Shown in pieces: positions 4,096 through 6,791 of a stretch of 6,791 bases of DNA (position 1 is the stretch's first letter; every line of letters starts with the position of its first letter). Location: positions 1 through 6,791 of the forward strand of contig PCWC01000028.1 of assembly GCA_002787175.1 (NCBI GenBank), read 5' to 3'. The position numbers and the translations under genes are program-made. Source of the stretch: Parcubacteria group bacterium CG11_big_fil_rev_8_21_14_0_20_39_22. Its GTDB lineage: Bacteria > Patescibacteriota > Minisyncoccia > Phycocordibacterales > GCA-002787175. The notes below the pieces were generated by a model that was not told where the DNA came from, ran no database searches, and saw only the letters and a list, made by a program, of their open reading frames with translations.

Positions 4096-5616
4096 CTATT
4101 TTACTGTTATTGTGAATGGGATGATATGATCTCCTGCTGCTAAAACAACTCGTGACTCGACCATAGCTCCAAATTCATTTCCCGAACTCACTTCTTTTGC
4201 TTTAACTTTTTGTTGCTGGAGTTCTTTTACTGTGCCTTTGCCGATCTCGTTCTCTCTACGAACTATCTTTACTGTATCGCCAATCGATAGGGAACCATCA
4301 TTTACCTTACCGCCGATTATCTGCCGATCTTTTACGACGCTAAAAATCCTCATTATCTTTGCGGTACCTTTTGGAGTTTCAACTTTTTCGGTCGGGGTTC
4401 TCTGGTTAATCATTTCGCTTAACCACTCGGTAAGTTTATATATTATGTCAAATGTTGAAGTTTCGATCTTTAACCGATCTATCATCGCAGCGGCTCGTGA
4501 ATCAATCTTTACGTTGAATCCAGCGATAACACTATCCGAACTCCCAGAAGCGGCTTTGACATCACTTTCGTTTATGTCGCCGACTCCTTTGTGTATTATG
4601 TTAAAAACTACTTTTTCAGTCTCGATTTTTTTAAGCTCGTGCTCGAGGGCTTCAGCCGAACCCCAGACATCGACTTTAATGACCAGGGGTATAACTACTC
4701 TGTTTGCTCCGCTTCTGATTTGATGGACATCCTTTTCATTTTCGGAAGAGTCATCACTTGCCGAAGCGGATATCGCTGCTTCGGCGTCTTTTTTATTGTC
4801 GTACCCCTTAAATGGTAATCCCGCTGCAGGTATTTCACTCCAGCCAATAATTCTAACTGGAGTTGAGAAAGTTGCTTCTGTGATACCTTCTCCTTTGTGA
4901 TTTTCCATAATTCTAACCGGTGATATTGTTTTGCCTGCGACCACAATATCTTTTATGGTCAATGTTCCTTTGGTTATTATAAGGGTAGCAACGATACCTT
5001 TCTTCTTATCAAGGTGAGATTCTATTATAAAACCTTCAGCGGGAGCATTAGAGTCTTCCTTCTGATCGTTTAAATCTGAGAGTAGAGTTATCACTTCAAG
5101 AAGTTCGGTAATTCCTTCGCCAGTTTTTGAAGAGATAGCGACATTTGGGATCTCTCCGCCCCAACCTTCAAGATAAATTTCATTTTCAAGAAGTGATTGC
5201 TTTACTTTTTCTACGTTCGCCTCCGGCTTGTCGATTTTTGTTATCGCTACTATATAAGGCAGGCTCTCTTCTTTTATGTAACGCAATGCCTCTATTGTCT
5301 GTGGCTTTACACCTTCTTCCGCCGATACCACGAGTATTGCCACGTCAGCAAGGTTGGCTCCTCTTGATCGAATTGCACCAAAAGCCTCATGTCCGGGAGT
5401 ATCTATAAAGGTTATTTTACGCTCTTTACCTTCGTCGTCTTCGTGACTCACTTCATAAGCTCCGACGTGTTGGGTAATGCCTCCCGCTTCGGCATCTGTT
5501 ATATTGGTTTTACGAATATACTCAAGCAGGGTCGATTTGCCGTGGTCTATATGTCCCATCACAACAACAATGGGAGGTCTCGGTATTAATTTTTGGTTTG
5601 AAGTATTGGTGGGCAT
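4096..5616 (-). CDS. infB: translation initiation factor IF-2 (short form)
   Basis: IF-2 is the GTPase that brings initiator fMet-tRNA to the 30S subunit and promotes subunit joining. From the ATG at 5616 it has 506 residues. G1 is GHIDHGKST (21-29), G2 GGIT (45-48), G3 DTPGH (72-76), G4 TKID (126-129, replacing the usual NKID) and G5 SSK (162-164). Domain II follows; then domain III with VIKVDVWGSAEALEHEL and GVGDINESDV; then C-terminal domain IV, the fMet-tRNA binder, with FSVVKDRQIIGG. The long N-terminal region of E. coli IF-2 is absent, as is common in Patescibacteria. An in-frame ATG at 5676 would add 20 residues (MDSDAYQKTIRFFISLF...) that overlap a terminator-like hairpin and match nothing in the family, so 5616 is preferred. 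TATAAG (5638-5633) may be the -10 box. Confidence 0.95.
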   Translation of the reverse strand: MPTNTSNQKLIPRPPIVVVMGHIDHGKSTLLEYIRKTNITDAEAGGITQHVGAYEVSHEDDEGKERKITFIDTPGHEAFGAIRSRGANLADVAILVVSAEEGVKPQTIEALRYIKEESLPYIVAITKIDKPEANVEKVKQSLLENEIYLEGWGGEIPNVAISSKTGEGITELLEVITLLSDLNDQKEDSNAPAEGFIIESHLDKKKGIVATLIITKGTLTIKDIVVAGKTISPVRIMENHKGEGITEATFSTPVRIIGWSEIPAAGLPFKGYDNKKDAEAAISASASDDSSENEKDVHQIRSGANRVVIPLVIKVDVWGSAEALEHELKKIETEKVVFNIIHKGVGDINESDVKAASGSSDSVIAGFNVKIDSRAAAMIDRLKIETSTFDIIYKLTEWLSEMINQRTPTEKVETPKGTAKIMRIFSVVKDRQIIGGKVNDGSLSIGDTVKIVRRENEIGKGTVKELQQQKVKAKEVSSGNEFGAMVESRVVLAAGDHIIPFTITVK

Positions 5617-5637
5617 AATAGTAGTAAATAAGCTTAT

Positions 5638-5670
5638 AAAAAATCGGATGGTTTTTTGGTACGCATCCGA
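5638..5670 (-). terminator. terminator-like hairpin upstream of infB
   Basis: On the minus strand TCGGATG (5670-5664) pairs with CATCCGA (5650-5644) around a 13-nt loop, followed at once by six T residues (5643-5638). This looks like an intrinsic terminator that would end transcripts from the DUF4446 gene before infB. It may instead act as an attenuator in an infB leader. The TATAAG directly after it could then serve as a fresh -10 box for infB. Confidence 0.55.
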
Positions 5671-5743
5671 ATCCACAAAAAGATTTTACTTTCACGATTT
5701 TAATCGCGATAAATTTAATACAAAAGGACACCTATCTTTCCAT

Positions 5744-5935
5744 ACTTTGAGTTACAAAACTAACTTCGTAGCGAGAAATTCCGAGCGGAAAGCGAGCCGT
5801 AGTTCAAAATTTTGAGCTTAATGCCGTAGATACGCTTACAAATAGCGCATACGAATAGTATTGGTGAAAAATTTTGAACAAGGCGTAGCTTCGATTCGGG
5901 ATTTCGCAGTAGGAGGTAGTTTCGTAACTCAAAGT
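5744..5935. mobile_element. MITE-like palindromic element, copy 2 (192 bp, inverted)
   Basis: This is the same element as at 2968-3131 but in the opposite orientation. The right terminal repeat (5917-5935) is identical to that of copy 1; the left one (5744-5762) has a single change (ACAAAAC for ACGAAAC). It carries 28 extra bases (5828-5855) in the central region, starting ATACGCTTAC and bounded by TAG on both sides, so copy 1 is probably the deleted form. CAT flanks both ends (5741-5743 and 5938-5940), with TA between the element and the right-hand CAT. It lies against the DUF4446 gene and contributes the first base of that gene's stop-codon complement. Confidence 0.65.
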
Positions 5936-6399
5936 TACATACATTCCTTTGCTTTCTTTAGGGATTCTTTTTCTTCTTTTGATAATTCGTATTCCGACTT
6001 CCATTTTGACAATGGTTTTGAAAATACACTGACTCTGTCTCGACTATAAATACTTGAAAATACCACTCCGTCACCATTCTCATTGGCAAATGTTACCGCA
6101 AAGCTTTGGTTACCGCCTTCACCGGTTCCTTTAAAGGCGTTAAATCTAACTACCCCTATACCTTGTGGGCTTTGCCTCAATCTCTTCTCAACCGAAGTGA
6201 GATACTCTTCCATCTCTTTTTCAAATTTTTGGGATTGTGAAAGACCCTCATCGATTGACCTTATGGTATCTTCAAGAGTTCGGGCATCCTTACCCTTAAG
6301 AAATCGGTTAAGCTTGACCTCGACCCTTACGATCCATATTACAACAACCAGTAAAAGGGCGAGAGGGGCGTATATAATAAGATTCTCGTCGAGATTCAT
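5935..6399 (-). CDS. DUF4446 family membrane-anchored protein
   Basis: A 154-residue protein of unknown function. Residues 9-25 (YAPLALLLVVVIWIVRV region) form one N-terminal membrane helix, followed by a charged, probably helical stretch (about 27-75). The DUF4446 core follows: IGVVRFNAFKGTGEGGNQSFAVTFANENGDGVVFSSIYSRD, a KPLSKWKSEYELSKEEKESLKKA ending, all hallmarks of this family. The protein is probably anchored with its C-terminal domain in the cytoplasm. The stop codon TAA (5937-5935) shares its last base with the adjoining MITE-like element, and the C-terminus ends abruptly ECM. No Shine-Dalgarno site precedes the ATG, and the promoter position predicts a leaderless mRNA. Confidence 0.88.
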   Translation of the reverse strand: MNLDENLIIYAPLALLLVVVIWIVRVEVKLNRFLKGKDARTLEDTIRSIDEGLSQSQKFEKEMEEYLTSVEKRLRQSPQGIGVVRFNAFKGTGEGGNQSFAVTFANENGDGVVFSSIYSRDRVSVFSKPLSKWKSEYELSKEEKESLKKAKECM

Positions 6400-6406
6400 T
6401 AGAAAA

Positions 6407-6435
6407 ATACTACCTTAAAAAAGAGTGGTTAGCAA
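6407..6435 (-). promoter_or_regulatory. probable promoter of the DUF4446 gene, leaderless
   Basis: On the minus strand TTGCTA (6435-6430) and TAGTAT (6412-6407), each 4 of 6 to consensus, are separated by exactly 17 nt. Seven bases follow before the ATG at 6399, so transcription should begin at or next to the start codon. Confidence 0.45.
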
Positions 6436-6442
6436 GGGAAAA

Positions 6443-6476
6443 TAGCTAAATAGCTGTCAGGTGTTAGCTTCTAGCT
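6443..6476. repeat. TAGCT short-repeat cluster
   Basis: TAGCT occurs four times in 34 bases (6443, 6451, 6465 and 6472). TAGCTGTCAGG at 6451 and TAGCTGTTAGG at 6472 differ by one base and are 21 bp apart, close to two helical turns. Confidence 0.5.
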
Positions 6477-6483
6477 GTTAGGG

Positions 6484-6683
6484 TAAATCATGAAGCATGT
6501 AGCGTATAACATGTAACACGATAAGAGGAGGAGAGGGAATTCACCTAACTTCTAATTCCCTCGCCTCCGCCGAAGTGGCTTCGGCGGGCAAGTAATTTGC
6601 TAATAAAATGCCAAAAGTTTTTGGCTTGGGAATTAAGTAATGTTCTATGCCTTATGTTAAATGCTTCATGTTACATGATTTAT
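6484..6683. repeat. nested inverted repeats in the DUF4446 upstream region
   Basis: No gene is seen from 6400 to the end. TAAATCATG (6484-6492) pairs with CATGATTTA (6675-6683), and the neighbouring AAGCATG and GCTTCATG blocks extend the symmetry imperfectly. Inside are GAGGGAATT (6533-6541) with AATTCCCTC (6554-6562), a perfect 9-bp hairpin CCGCCGAAG/CTTCGGCGG (6567-6575 with 6579-6587, loop TGG), and GCCAAAA/TTTTGGC around 6611-6625. The nesting is like that at 97-243 but the sequences differ. Possibly a decayed palindromic element; none has a T-run of a clear terminator. Confidence 0.5.
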
Positions 6684-6791
6684 GCTATATTATTCAAATT
6701 ACGTTCCAGCTAATAATAAATGATACCCAACTTCTACTGGATATCTAGTAATTAAGGTACCGTATTTCCATATGAAAATGGAAACAAAAAA

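Noticed and set aside
4232..5589. Several plus-strand frames opposite infB
   Set aside because: They are shadows of infB, which has complete GTPase motifs and full-length domain order on the minus strand.
5617..5676. Longer IF-2 start at 5676
   Set aside because: The added 20 residues match nothing in the family and are encoded by a terminator-like hairpin and its T-run.
5804..6004. A 66-residue minus-strand frame at the DUF4446 end
   Set aside because: It is the translated MITE-like element running out of frame through the DUF4446 gene.
6765..6784. Hairpin TTTCCAT/ATGGAAA near the right end
   Set aside because: On the plus strand it is followed by A residues and on the minus strand the T-run precedes it, so it is not a terminator; the window ends too soon to judge it otherwise.

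Overview
The window looks like a chromosome fragment from a Candidate Phyla Radiation (Patescibacteria) bacterium, most likely in the Parcubacteria/Paceibacteria range. The reasons are a very short IF-2 starting almost directly at its G domain, an RbfA abutting it, a DUF4446 membrane protein, weak or absent Shine-Dalgarno sites, tRNAs with no encoded CCA end, and intergenic DNA full of hairpins. TAA and TAG end all the intact genes. This placement is inference from gene content; no rRNA is present to confirm it.

Layout from left to right. Positions 1-500 contain no convincing protein gene. They hold nested inverted repeats (32-297), then a possible small structured RNA (about 343-492) ending in a bidirectional terminator. 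Next come two minus-strand genes: a secreted or membrane-anchored protein with a peptidoglycan-binding domain and a fibronectin-like domain (515-1240), and a solo PAS-domain protein with a C-terminal coiled coil (1370-1966). Divergent from the PAS gene is a plus-strand operon: an ECF-type sigma factor (start chosen at 2204) and a 43-residue lmo0937-type membrane peptide (2726-2857), closed by a strong terminator (2898-2942). The layout suggests a small signalling or stress-response module, but a functional link between the PAS protein and the sigma factor is only inference.

From 2968 to 5935 everything else is on the minus strand and is bracketed by two inverted copies of a MITE-like palindromic element (2968-3131 and 5744-5935) with 19-bp terminal inverted repeats. 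Between them, in transcription order, lie infB (4096-5616), rbfA (3751-4095), tRNA-Cys(GCA) (3570-3641), and tRNA-Leu(UAA) (3178-3262). Between the two tRNAs there is a duplicated tRNA-Cys 3' end with its hairpin (a 53-bp direct repeat), a 136-bp palindrome-rich insert, and the last 24-26 codons of a destroyed HNH endonuclease gene. Upstream of infB is the DUF4446 gene (5935-6399), whose stop codon is contributed by the second MITE-like copy. The last 390 bases (6400-6791) hold a promoter that predicts a leaderless DUF4446 mRNA and another cluster of hairpins and short repeats.

The housekeeping part (infB, rbfA, tRNAs) is a translation cluster. The most notable material is accessory: the MITE-like pair, the tRNA-end duplication with HNH debris, the sigma/PAS/lmo0937 module, and the candidate small RNA.
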